Assembly: GCA_002342035.1 (NCBI GenBank)
Contig: DDPE01000051.1
Span: 1-17,241 of the forward strand
Source: Asticcacaulis sp. UBA2476
Lineage (GTDB): Bacteria; Pseudomonadota; Alphaproteobacteria; Caulobacterales; Caulobacteraceae
Length of the DNA: 17,241 bases
Direction of reading: 5' to 3'
Positions 1 through 7,700 of this stretch are shown here, piece after piece (position 1 is the stretch's first letter; the number at the start of each line of letters is the position of its first letter). The position numbers were made by a program, and so were the translations under genes. The notes under the pieces were generated by a model. The model searched no databases, had not been told where the DNA came from, and saw only the letters and a list, made by a program, of their open reading frames with translations.

Positions 1-459
1 TATCGCCCGGAATTCCGGGCCCCGCACGGCTTTGTGGAAAATAAACCCCTGTCGGCGACGTTTATCGCTGGGGCGGGCGCGATCAGATCAACCACCGAAG
101 ATCTGATACTGTGGCACCACGGCCTACTGGGCGGCAAGGTCTTAAAGCCCGACAGCGTGACCGCCATGATGACCCCGGCCCTGCTGAAAAATGGCCAGCC
201 GGCGTTTGAGCGGCGCGGGGCCGAGCCTTTGGAATACGGTTTTGGTCTGGGCTTAGGTCTTGAGGATGAGCGCCGCTATGCCACGCACGGCGGGCGGATC
301 AACGGTTTTACCGGCCACCTGCGCAGCTATCACGATGACCAACTGACGCTGGCCATACTCTATAATTGCGACGGATCGGGGGCCGCGCAGTTCATGCCGA
401 TGCAGAAGAAACTGCGCAAAGAAGCGTCAAGGCTTGGCTTAGAGGCCACCGTAGCTTAA
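1..459 (+). CDS. Serine hydrolase, class C beta-lactamase-related (C-terminal part, truncated by the window edge)
   Basis: The reading frame is open from the first base, so the true start and the catalytic SxxK and YxN motifs lie upstream. The 152 visible residues match the C-terminal lobe of the beta-lactamase/D-alanyl-D-alanine carboxypeptidase fold. AGAIRSTTEDLILWHHGLLGG is typical of the 'G.x.STxxDLxxW' segment of the family. YGFGLGL is followed by THGGRINGFTG, the HxG equivalent of the KTG motif that lines the active site. A closing beta-strand pair (LTLAILYNCDG) follows. Family members hydrolyse peptides, esters or beta-lactams in the periplasm, and the substrate cannot be read from this fragment. 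The TAA stop (457-459) overlaps the stop of the convergent small gene on the minus strand. Confidence 0.85.
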   Translation, partial: YRPEFRAPHGFVENKPLSATFIAGAGAIRSTTEDLILWHHGLLGGKVLKPDSVTAMMTPALLKNGQPAFERRGAEPLEYGFGLGLGLEDERRYATHGGRINGFTGHLRSYHDDQLTLAILYNCDGSGAAQFMPMQKKLRKEASRLGLEATVA

Positions 460-602
460 CCCAGCATATCAGCGACCATAGCCCGCAATTCTTGACGGCT
501 GAAACCGCAGGCCTTGAGCATCCGTGTCGAGGTCGATTTGTGGGTGGGGCGCGTCATATAATGACTGCGCGGGGCGTGTGAGAAGGTATAGGTCGTTTGC
601 AT
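456..602 (-). CDS. Small hypothetical protein, 48 residues
   Basis: I do not recognise the family. The open frame extends further upstream, but I choose the ATG at 602-600 because AAGGA lies about five bases before it (minus strand, AAGGACAATT-ATG), the best ribosome binding site in the first kilobase. The product begins MQTTYTFSHAPRSHYMTRPT and ends with a predicted helix (FSRQELRAMVADMLG). It is basic in the middle (RPTHKSTSTRMLK) and has no signal peptide or membrane segment. The gene converges on the serine hydrolase gene, and the two stop codons overlap within the palindrome TTAA (456-459). The strong ribosome binding site and the orderly end support a real gene. Function is unknown. Confidence 0.55.
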   Translation of the reverse strand: MQTTYTFSHAPRSHYMTRPTHKSTSTRMLKACGFSRQELRAMVADMLG

Positions 603-651
603 AATTGTCCTTAAAGCCTCGCAAAGTCCTGCGCGGCCAAATAATAAATAA

Positions 652-674
652 CGCCAAGCAAAAGCGCTTTGGCG
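652..674. repeat. Inverted repeat with internal palindrome upstream of the 48-residue gene
   Basis: CGCCAA (652-657) is the reverse complement of TTGGCG (669-674), and the space between contains most of the perfect 10-bp palindrome AAAGCGCTTT (661-670). It lies 50 bp upstream of the small minus-strand gene and about 180 bp before the AraC-type gene. It could be an operator or a hairpin in the small gene's leader. No T-run follows on either strand, so a terminator is unlikely. Confidence 0.4.
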
Positions 675-755
675 TCTAAACGGTAAGAGAAGGGAAAACG
701 GGCTCGGCACTCGATCACGAGCTTAGAGAGTTGCCGAACATCATCGTTAACTCCG

Positions 756-784
756 ATACTACCCTTCAATTGCGGCCAAGTCAA
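756..784 (-). promoter_or_regulatory. Candidate promoter for the small minus-strand gene
   Basis: On the minus strand TTGACT (784-779) is separated by 17 nt from TAGTAT (761-756), which matches four of six positions of the -10 consensus. Transcription would start near 749 and give a leader of about 145 nt before the ATG at 602. A second TTGACT lies 14 bp further upstream (798-793) because the -35 falls within a direct repeat. The call rests on consensus matching only. Confidence 0.35.
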
Positions 785-801
785 GGCAGTGAAGTCAAGG
801 C
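778..801. repeat. Tandem 10-bp direct repeat upstream of the AraC-type gene
   Basis: AAGTCAAGGC occurs at 778-787 and again at 792-801, a 14-bp period. It ends 52 bp before the chosen start of the AraC-type regulator and 22 bp before a weak -10-like GCTAAACT (824-831). AraC-family proteins commonly bind direct repeats next to or over the -35 region, so this could be an autoregulatory site. The alternative reading is duplicated -35 elements for the minus-strand gene. Confidence 0.4.
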
Positions 802-853
802 GCAAGATAAATACGCCTATTGCGCTAAACTGAAAGCATGGCAAGTTCATGCC

Positions 854-1885
854 ATGCTAACCCACCTTGCGGCTGCCACCTGTGTCTCACTACTGTTGAT
901 CGCGCTTCTGTTCAGACCGATCCGCATACCCGGCCGGGTCGATATCACGCTCGGCCTGCTGTCAGGTGCGGGCTTTTTTCTGTATCTGGCCAGTTTGCGC
1001 ACCTCATGGTTGCTGCCGCTGGTGCTGGCGGGGCCGGTGGCGTGCAACCGCAGCCTTAAAGCCGGATTTGACCTCCCCACCCGCTCGCCGCTGATCGACG
1101 CAGGTCTTGCCGGACTACTGATCGTCTCAGGGATTATCGGCTATGTCTGGTCACATGAACCTGTGGCGGCGCGCTTCTATGATCTGTTGGCGCTTTATAT
1201 GTTCTGCGAGCCACTGGTGCTGATGATCCTCAAACTGCCCGATGACATGATCGAAGGCCGCCGTCGGGCTCGGATCGCCATCATAGGCATCAGCACCGTC
1301 ATCGGGCCGCTGATGGCGATCGGGGCGGCCTCTGGCTTGGGTGAGATTTCGGCCACCATCGGCGCAGGCCTGACGCTGACCTTAAGCTTTGTGGTCGTGG
1401 CCTGTGCGCCTCAGCTTTTGAAAACCTGGCAAACGGCTGAAGCCACCTCCACGTCCCGACCCGCCCTTGATGCGCGTGAGCAGAAAATCCTTGGGCGGTT
1501 GCGCGGGCTTATGGTCACGGACGAAGCCTTTCGCGATCCTGATCTTACCCTGTCCAGACTGTCGCGACGGCTTGAGGTGCCGGAACACCGCCTGCGCCGT
1601 ATCATCCATCTGGGCGAAGGGGGACGCAACTTCAGCCTCTATCTGAACGGCTACCGCATCGCCGCTGTCAAAGCGGCCCTTGAAACCGAAGAGGACGCAA
1701 CCATCCTGTCACTGGCGCTTGAGGCCGGTTACAACTCGCTGTCGGCCTTTAACCGCGCGTTTCTGGCGCTAGAGGACGTCACCCCCAGCGCATATCGCCG
1801 GGCCCGCATGGCCGCCCGCACCGCAAACACGAGCGCCGCTACCGATGCCACACCTGATGCCGCAATCGCTGTTAAAGCCACCTGA
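854..1885 (+). CDS. AraC family transcriptional regulator with N-terminal membrane domain
   Basis: The 343-residue product has two parts. Residues 1-200 form about six hydrophobic segments (for example HLAAATCVSLLLIALLF at the N-terminus, and LLPLVLAGPVA). This fits the multi-pass sensor region of membrane-anchored AraC regulators. Residues 225-320 form the double helix-turn-helix DNA-binding domain. LTLSRLSRRLEVPEHRLRRI is the first HTH and ILSLALEAGYNSLSAFNRAF, followed by TPSAYRRAR, is the classic second HTH and signature. The frame is open back to a TTG at 731, but that extension is polar and would swallow the upstream direct repeat, so ATG 854 is preferred. No strong Shine-Dalgarno is visible. 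The 3' end overlaps the convergent membrane protein gene by 157 bp. The signal sensed and target genes are unknown. Confidence 0.85.
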   Translation: MLTHLAAATCVSLLLIALLFRPIRIPGRVDITLGLLSGAGFFLYLASLRTSWLLPLVLAGPVACNRSLKAGFDLPTRSPLIDAGLAGLLIVSGIIGYVWSHEPVAARFYDLLALYMFCEPLVLMILKLPDDMIEGRRRARIAIIGISTVIGPLMAIGAASGLGEISATIGAGLTLTLSFVVVACAPQLLKTWQTAEATSTSRPALDAREQKILGRLRGLMVTDEAFRDPDLTLSRLSRRLEVPEHRLRRIIHLGEGGRNFSLYLNGYRIAAVKAALETEEDATILSLALEAGYNSLSAFNRAFLALEDVTPSAYRRARMAARTANTSAATDATPDAAIAVKAT

Positions 1886-2436
1886 TCCTTAAGCAGGGTC
1901 GCCAGCGCCACGGTAATCAGCACACCGATCAGGCCCGACATCTTATAGGCATGTTCCGCCGGGTTCAGCCAAACCCGCCAATGCCGTGGCAGAATTACCT
2001 TCACCACATCATAGCCGCCATAAACCAGCATGGCCCCGATCACCGCCTTGACCAGCGCGGATTCCCAGAAAAACGATGCCCCTGAACCCGATAGAATCAG
2101 CATCGCCACACCGCCCATCAGCATCATCAGGGCCGGAATGAAATCCAGCAGTCTGCGACCATTGTCTTTGAGGTGCAATGCCCGCACCCCCGACCATAGC
2201 TGATAGGCCACCAGAATACTGATGCCGATCAGATCCGGCCGCGCCCGAAACATAAGCGCGCCAAATAACGCACTGGCCACCGTTATCATGATAATGCCCA
2301 CGACAATCCGCCCACCAAAACGGTGGCGCTGATCTCCCTTGCGCCGGGCCAGAACGATAAACCCGCCGAGGATAGCCACAGACCCGGACACGACATGGAT
2401 AATGATATTGAGGGTGTGAATAGCTTCTGACGACAT
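1729..2436 (-). CDS. DUF2306-like multi-pass membrane protein
   Basis: The 235-residue product has about seven hydrophobic segments. The first is IHTLNIIIHVVSGSVAILGGF and the last, near residue 200, is GVASVAALVFAVRAA. The motif RHRFGGRIVVGIIM after the first helix resembles the 'H+..GR.yv' motif of the DUF2306 family of predicted inner membrane proteins. Biochemical function is unknown. I choose the ATG at 2436 because AGGAG lies nine bases upstream on the minus strand; the frame itself is open to 2490. The C-terminus is a charged tail (MRARRYALG to KADSEL) encoded opposite the end of the AraC-type gene. It is divergent from carA, with 220 bp between the two starts. Confidence 0.7.
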   Translation of the reverse strand: MSSEAIHTLNIIIHVVSGSVAILGGFIVLARRKGDQRHRFGGRIVVGIIMITVASALFGALMFRARPDLIGISILVAYQLWSGVRALHLKDNGRRLLDFIPALMMLMGGVAMLILSGSGASFFWESALVKAVIGAMLVYGGYDVVKVILPRHWRVWLNPAEHAYKMSGLIGVLITVALATLLKDQVALTAIAASGVASVAALVFAVRAAMRARRYALGVTSSSARNARLKADSEL

Positions 2437-2497
2437 GGTAACAAACTCCTGAGTTAAGGCGTCTGTCTCTGTCGGTTGCCGCATCCACAATCCGGTC

Positions 2498-2510
2498 GAT
2501 TTCAGAAATC
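2498..2510. repeat. 13-bp perfect inverted repeat between the DUF2306-like gene and carA
   Basis: GATTTC-A-GAAATC is a perfect dyad centred at 2504, 62 bp upstream of the DUF2306-like gene start and about 66 bp upstream of the carA -35. It has the size of a dimeric repressor or activator site. No regulator can be named. Confidence 0.35.
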
Positions 2511-2576
2511 AGTCAGGCTGTTCACTGCGCACTCACATTCGGCAAGCGTTCGTGACCTACTGAAACCAAAAATTCA

Positions 2577-2605
2577 TTGACCCCGCGCGCCGTGGCCCCT
2601 ATGTG
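2577..2605 (+). promoter_or_regulatory. Probable carA promoter
   Basis: TTGACC (2577-2582) is followed after 17 nt by TATGTG (2600-2605). The -35 extended to TTGACCC matches six of seven positions of the Caulobacter-type TTGACGS. Transcription would start near 2612 and give a leader of about 45 nt ending in a GGAG ribosome binding site (2642-2645). Confidence 0.55.
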
Positions 2606-2656
2606 TGCCGCCGTTTACCCGCAGCCCTGACCATTAGATACGGAGTCCCAAAGCCC

Positions 2657-3835
2657 ATGACCACTGAACTGTTAAATGGTGTTACGGGGGTTCTGGTTCT
2701 GGCGGACGGCACCGTCTATCAGGGCTATGGCCACGGTGCTGCCGGTTCTGCGCTTGGCGAAGTGTGCTTTAACACCGCCATGACCGGCTATCAGGAAATT
2801 CTGACCGACCCGTCCTACATGGATCAGATCGTCGCCTTCACCTTCCCGCACGTTGGCAATGTCGGCGTCAATCCGGACGATGTTGAGCAACTGGGCAACG
2901 ATCCGACCCGCGCCGCCAAAGGCGCGATTTTCCGTGACGCCCCAACCCCGCCGGCCAACTGGCGCTCGACCATGAGCTTTAATGACTGGCTGGTCTCACG
3001 CGGCGTGGTGGCTTTGTCGGGCATTGACACCCGCGCGCTGACCAAGCGCATCCGTGAAAACGGTATGCCGCACGGCGTCATCGCCCATGACCCTGAGGGC
3101 AAGTTCGATATCGCGGCCTTACAGAAACAAGCCGCCGACTGGGCTGGTCTGGTCGGGCTTGATCTGGCCATCAAGGCGACCTCGGCGCAGTCATCGGATT
3201 ACACGACGAACCTTTGGGTCTGGCCGGAAGGCTACAGCGACGGTACGAAACATGAGCATAATGTCGTGGTCATTGACTATGGTGTTAAGCAAAACATTCT
3301 GCGCGCCTTGGTTGATATCGGCGCGAAGGTGAAGATCGTCCCCGCTCAAACCTCAGCCGAAGACATTCTGGCGCTGAAACCCGATGGCGTACTGCTGTCG
3401 AACGGCCCCGGCGATCCGGCCGCGACCGGTGCCTATGCGGTGCCTGAAATCCAAAAGCTGGTGGCGTCGGGTACGCCCGTTTTCGGTATTTGTCTGGGCC
3501 ATCAGATGCTGGCTCTGGCGCTGGGTGCCAAGACCGTCAAGATGGATCAGGGGCACCACGGCGCCAACCATCCGGTCAAGGACATCACCACCAATAAGGT
3601 TGAGATCGTGTCGATGAACCACGGCTTTGCGGTTGACCGCGATAGCCTTCCCGCAAGTGTCGTTGAAACCCACGTCTCGTTGTTTGACAACACTAACTGC
3701 GGGATCGCGCTGGCAAACAAGCCTGTGTTTTCGGTTCAGCACCACCCCGAAGCCTCCCCCGGCCCGGTCGATTCGCTGTATCTGTTTGAACGCTTCGCCG
3801 GATATATGAAAGACGCTAAGGCGGTTGTGGCGTAA
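2657..3835 (+). CDS. carA: Carbamoyl phosphate synthase small (glutaminase) subunit
   Basis: CarA hydrolyses glutamine and channels ammonia to CarB for carbamoyl phosphate synthesis, the shared first step of pyrimidine and arginine biosynthesis. The 392-residue product has the usual length. Residues 1-150 form the CPSase small-chain domain (GEVCFNTAMTGYQEILTDPS). Residues about 200-385 form a class I glutamine amidotransferase domain. The nucleophile is Cys279 in FGICLGHQ, and His363 and Glu365 in QHHPEASPGP complete the triad. GVLLSNGPGDP forms the oxyanion region. The open frame begins at 2603, but ATG 2657 aligns with the family N-terminus and has GGAG about 11 bases upstream. A well-formed promoter lies at 2577-2605. 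A secreted-protein gene starts three bases after the stop, so carA and carB are not adjacent. Confidence 0.97.
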   Translation: MTTELLNGVTGVLVLADGTVYQGYGHGAAGSALGEVCFNTAMTGYQEILTDPSYMDQIVAFTFPHVGNVGVNPDDVEQLGNDPTRAAKGAIFRDAPTPPANWRSTMSFNDWLVSRGVVALSGIDTRALTKRIRENGMPHGVIAHDPEGKFDIAALQKQAADWAGLVGLDLAIKATSAQSSDYTTNLWVWPEGYSDGTKHEHNVVVIDYGVKQNILRALVDIGAKVKIVPAQTSAEDILALKPDGVLLSNGPGDPAATGAYAVPEIQKLVASGTPVFGICLGHQMLALALGAKTVKMDQGHHGANHPVKDITTNKVEIVSMNHGFAVDRDSLPASVVETHVSLFDNTNCGIALANKPVFSVQHHPEASPGPVDSLYLFERFAGYMKDAKAVVA

Positions 3836-3838
3836 CCT

Positions 3839-4561
3839 ATGCGCTTACTTCATATTTTGATCGGTTGTCTGGTTTTAACTTTAGGCACATCACCAAACAT
3901 AACTATAGCGGCCCCAAAATCACCCTGGGTACTGCCTGAGGCTAAGCGTAATAAGCCAGGTAAAGGCATGGTGATTATTGCGCTTGATGACAGCTTTATA
4001 ACCGACCGAAAACTGGAACTTCCCGAAAATGACTTCGAACTCAGAGTCACATCATTTGATCCGGACCTAAAACGCCCGCATCTAGAACTGCATTGGGTAT
4101 CTTCACCCAATTTAGCTGAATTTAATACTGTTGTAGCTGAGAACGGTCGCCGGTATTTAGTCGGTCCAATCGGACAAGGGGAGGTATTGATTGTTTCGTA
4201 TAATCTTCAATCTGATTGGAGAATTTGCTATAATCGCGAAACATTTCACTTCTTTGTTAAAGAGGGAACTTACAATTTTATTGGTCGATATGATCCGTGG
4301 CTGGCACGGGGACGCATTGAACATGCGGTCAGGACTGGCCAAATGCCTTCATCTGTCTCCCAAAGCAGTTCTATCCCCCCTATACAAGACGTGTCTCTAG
4401 ACGGTTTCACACCAGCAAATGATCTGCCGGATGTTAAAGCGGAACTAGAAAATATGGCAGCCCAAGCGATTAGTAATCCGGTAACAATAATAACACCTGA
4501 GCTTAAGGCCACACACTACGCGCTTTCGCGCAACCGGCATGGACAACCATCATGCACATGA
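3839..4561 (+). CDS. Secreted hypothetical protein between carA and carB
   Basis: I cannot assign a family. The 240-residue product starts with a clear signal peptide (MRLLHILIGCLVLTLG..., with probable cleavage near the IAAP segment around residue 25), so it should be exported. The mature part is rich in beta-strand-like stretches. It contains WRICYNRETFHFFVKEGTYNFIG, reminiscent of short periplasmic proteins of Caulobacterales and sphingomonads with a 'G.Y.F.G..DP' pattern. It carries two cysteines after the signal peptide (in WRICYN and at the C-terminal QPSCT), which could form a disulfide. The ATG is only three bases after the carA stop and lacks a good Shine-Dalgarno, suggesting translational coupling to carA. 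Base composition is lower in GC than in carA and carB (sampled 60-base lines 30-53% against about 70% in a carB line). Confidence 0.7.
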   Translation: MRLLHILIGCLVLTLGTSPNITIAAPKSPWVLPEAKRNKPGKGMVIIALDDSFITDRKLELPENDFELRVTSFDPDLKRPHLELHWVSSPNLAEFNTVVAENGRRYLVGPIGQGEVLIVSYNLQSDWRICYNRETFHFFVKEGTYNFIGRYDPWLARGRIEHAVRTGQMPSSVSQSSSIPPIQDVSLDGFTPANDLPDVKAELENMAAQAISNPVTIITPELKATHYALSRNRHGQPSCT

Positions 4562-4704
4562 CCAGCTCCCATCTCTCCAAGAGGGTGAGTTCTAAGTCGA
4601 ATTAACCAAACATAAAGGGTTGCGCTTGGGGTCTTAAGCCTCTAAAGCACCCGCTTAGCCTACATCAAAAATGACCTGAAATGGTCGCCCGCCCGTAACC
4701 GGAT

Positions 4705-4730
4705 TTGCGTTTTCGCTCATCCGCTATTTG
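4705..4730 (+). promoter_or_regulatory. Candidate carB promoter
   Basis: TTGCGTT (4705-4711), 11 nt, then GCTATTTG (4723-4730) fits the Caulobacter-type layout moderately (six of eight at the -10). It would start transcription near 4736, just before the carB start. A second -10-like octamer, CCTACATC (4659-4666, seven of eight), has no recognisable -35. Both are weak, but the 192-bp gap and the intervening gene make a separate carB promoter plausible. Confidence 0.3.
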
Positions 4731-4753
4731 CGCACGAAAGTATCAGAAGACCT

Positions 4754-7700
4754 ATGCCCAAACGTACCGATATTAAATCCATCCTCATTATCGGCGCTGG
4801 TCCGATCGTCATTGGTCAGGCCTGCGAGTTTGACTATTCCGGCGTTCAGGCCTGTAAGGCACTACGCGAAGAAGGCTACCGGATCATTCTGGTGAACTCC
4901 AATCCGGCGACGATCATGACCGATCCGAATATCGCCGATGCGACCTATATCGAACCGATCACCCCTGATTTCGTTGAAAAAATCATCGCCAAAGAGCGCC
5001 CGGACGCGCTCCTGCCCACTATGGGCGGTCAAACGGCGCTGAACTGCGCGCTGGCACTGGATGCTTCGGGCGTCCTGACCAAGTACAATGTCGAAATGAT
5101 CGGCGCCAAGGCCGAGGTTATTGATAAAGCCGAAGACCGCCAGAAATTCCGCGACGCGATGGATAAGCTCGGCCTCGAATCGGCCAAGTCCGCCGTCGCC
5201 CACACCTGGGAAGAGGCTGTGGCCGGTTTGGAGGCCATTGGCGGCCTGCCCGCCGTGATCCGCCCGTCGTTTACGCTGGCGGGCACCGGCGGCGGCATTG
5301 CCTACAATCAGGAAGAGTTCAAAGAGATCGTCCTGAACGGACTTGACCTTTCGCCCACCACCGAAGTCCTTATTGAGGAATCCATCGTCGGCTGGAAAGA
5401 ATATGAGATGGAAGTCGTGCGTGACCGCGCCGACAACTGCATCATCGTCTGTTCGATCGAAAACGTCGATCCGATGGGCGTGCATACCGGCGATTCCATC
5501 ACCGTTGCCCCGGCGCTGACCCTGACCGACAAAGAATATCAGATCATGCGTTCGGCTTCGATCGCCGTCCTGCGCGAGATCGGCGTCGAAACCGGCGGCT
5601 CAAACGTACAGTTCGCGCTCAATCCTGCCGATGGCCGCATGATCGTGATCGAGATGAACCCACGCGTGTCTCGATCCTCCGCTCTGGCCTCCAAGGCGAC
5701 CGGTTTCCCGATCGCCAAGATCGCGGCCAAGCTGGCAGTCGGCTATACGCTCGATGAGTTGTCCAATGACATCACCAAGGTCACCCCGGCTTCGTTTGAG
5801 CCGTCGATTGACTATGTGGTCACCAAGATCCCGCGCTTTGCGTTTGAAAAATATCCGGGCTCTGAGCCGCTGCTCGGCACCTCGATGAAGTCGGTCGGTG
5901 AAGTCATGGCCATTGGCCGGACCTTTGCTGAGTCGGTGCAAAAGGCCCTGCGCGGGCTGGAAACCGGCCTGTCGGGCTTTGATGAAGTTGACATCCCCGG
6001 CATCAAAACGGCGGAAAGCCCCCACGCCATCCGTGAAGCCGTGGTGCGTGAACTAGGCCGCCCGACGCCGGATCGTCTGCGCGTCATCGCTCAGGCCTTC
6101 CGTCATGGGTTGAGCGTCGAAGATATCAACGCCGCCTGTTTCTATGAGCCGTGGTTCCTGCGCCAGATTGAAACCATCGTGGCCGAAGAAGCCAAAATCA
6201 CAGCGCTTGGCCTGCCCGCCGATGCCCACGCCATGCGCCTCCTCAAAGGTCTGGGCTTCTCCGATGCCCGTCTGGCGACCCTGACGCAACAGACCGAAGC
6301 CGAAGTGCGCAACGCCCGCCGCGGCCTTGGCGTGCGTCCTGTCTTTAAGCGCATCGACACCTGCGCCGCCGAATTTGCGTCCTCGACCGCCTATATGTAT
6401 TCGACCTATGAAACCGGCGCGCTCGGTCAGGTGCCGGAATGTGAAGCCGCACCGACCGATCGCAAGAAGGCCATCATCCTCGGCGGTGGGCCCAACAGAA
6501 TTGGGCAAGGCATTGAGTTCGATTACTGCTGCTGTCATGCCGCCTTCGCGTTCAAGGACATCGACCTTGAAGCCATCATGGTCAACTGCAACCCCGAAAC
6601 CGTATCGACCGACTATGACACGTCGGATCGCCTCTATTTTGAGCCGCTGACCGCCGAAGACGTGCTGGAGCTGATCAGCGTTGAAATGTCCAAGGGCGAA
6701 CTGGCCGGTGTGGTCGTGCAGTTCGGTGGCCAGACCCCGCTGAAATTGGCCCAAGCCCTCGAAGACGAAGGCATCCCGATTCTCGGCACCACGCCGGATG
6801 CGATTGATCTGGCCGAAGACCGTGAGCGCTTTCAGCAATTGCTGACCGAAATCGGCCTGCGTCAACCGATCAACGCCATCGCCCGCAGCCCCGAAGAAGC
6901 GTTCAAAGCCTGTCATCAGGTCGGTTACCCCATCGTCATCCGCCCGTCCTATGTGCTGGGTGGCCGCGCCATGGAAATCATCCGTGACGACGAGCAACTG
7001 ACGCGCTATGTCACAGAAGCGGTTAAGGTGTCGGGGTCTTCGCCCGTCCTGATCGACCAGTACCTGTCGGCGGCCATCGAAGTCGATGCCGACGCTCTGG
7101 CCGACGGCGACACGGTGTTTGTGGCCGGCATCATGGAACATATCGAAGAAGCCGGCGTCCATTCCGGCGACTCGGCCTGTTCGCTGCCGCCATTTTCGCT
7201 CAAACCCGAAACCGTCAAAGAGTTAGAGCGCCAAACCGTCGAACTGGCCAAGGCCCTTAAGGTGCGCGGCCTGATGAACGTGCAGTTCGCGATCGAGAAC
7301 CCCTACACAGATCCGAAGATCTACGTCCTCGAAGTCAACCCGCGCGCCTCACGGACCGTGCCGTTTGTCGCCAAGACTCTGGGTCAGCCACTGGCCGGGA
7401 TCGCGGCTAAGGTTATGGCCGGTGAGCCTCTGTCGGGCTTTGGCCTGAAACCGCGCGATTATCGGCACGTTGCGGTCAAGGAAGCCGTGTTCCCGTTCGC
7501 ACGCTTTGCCAATGTCGATACGGTGCTTGGCCCTGAAATGCGCTCGACCGGCGAAGTCATGGGGCTTGACTGGGTGCGTGACGGCGAAGAAATGATCGAT
7601 GCGTTTTCGCGCGCCTTTGCCAAGTCGCAATTGGGCGGTGGTACGGTTCTGCCGACCGGCGGCACTGTCTTTGTCTCCGTCAAGGATCAGGATAAGCCGA

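Noticed and set aside
5..20. 16-bp perfect palindrome with GAATTC at its centre, like a synthetic EcoRI linker
   Set aside because: It lies in an open frame that continues in phase into the serine hydrolase and encodes plausible residues (RPEFRA). I cannot show a cloning junction, so chance or native sequence is preferred.
731..853. 41-codon N-terminal extension of the AraC-type regulator from a TTG start
   Set aside because: The stretch is polar, lacks a ribosome binding site and contains the direct repeat. The hydrophobic first helix begins right after ATG 854.
6053..7162. Long open frame (369 codons) antisense to carB
   Set aside because: It mirrors the codon periodicity of carB, has no recognisable family, signal or ribosome binding site, and such antisense frames are expected in GC-rich genes.
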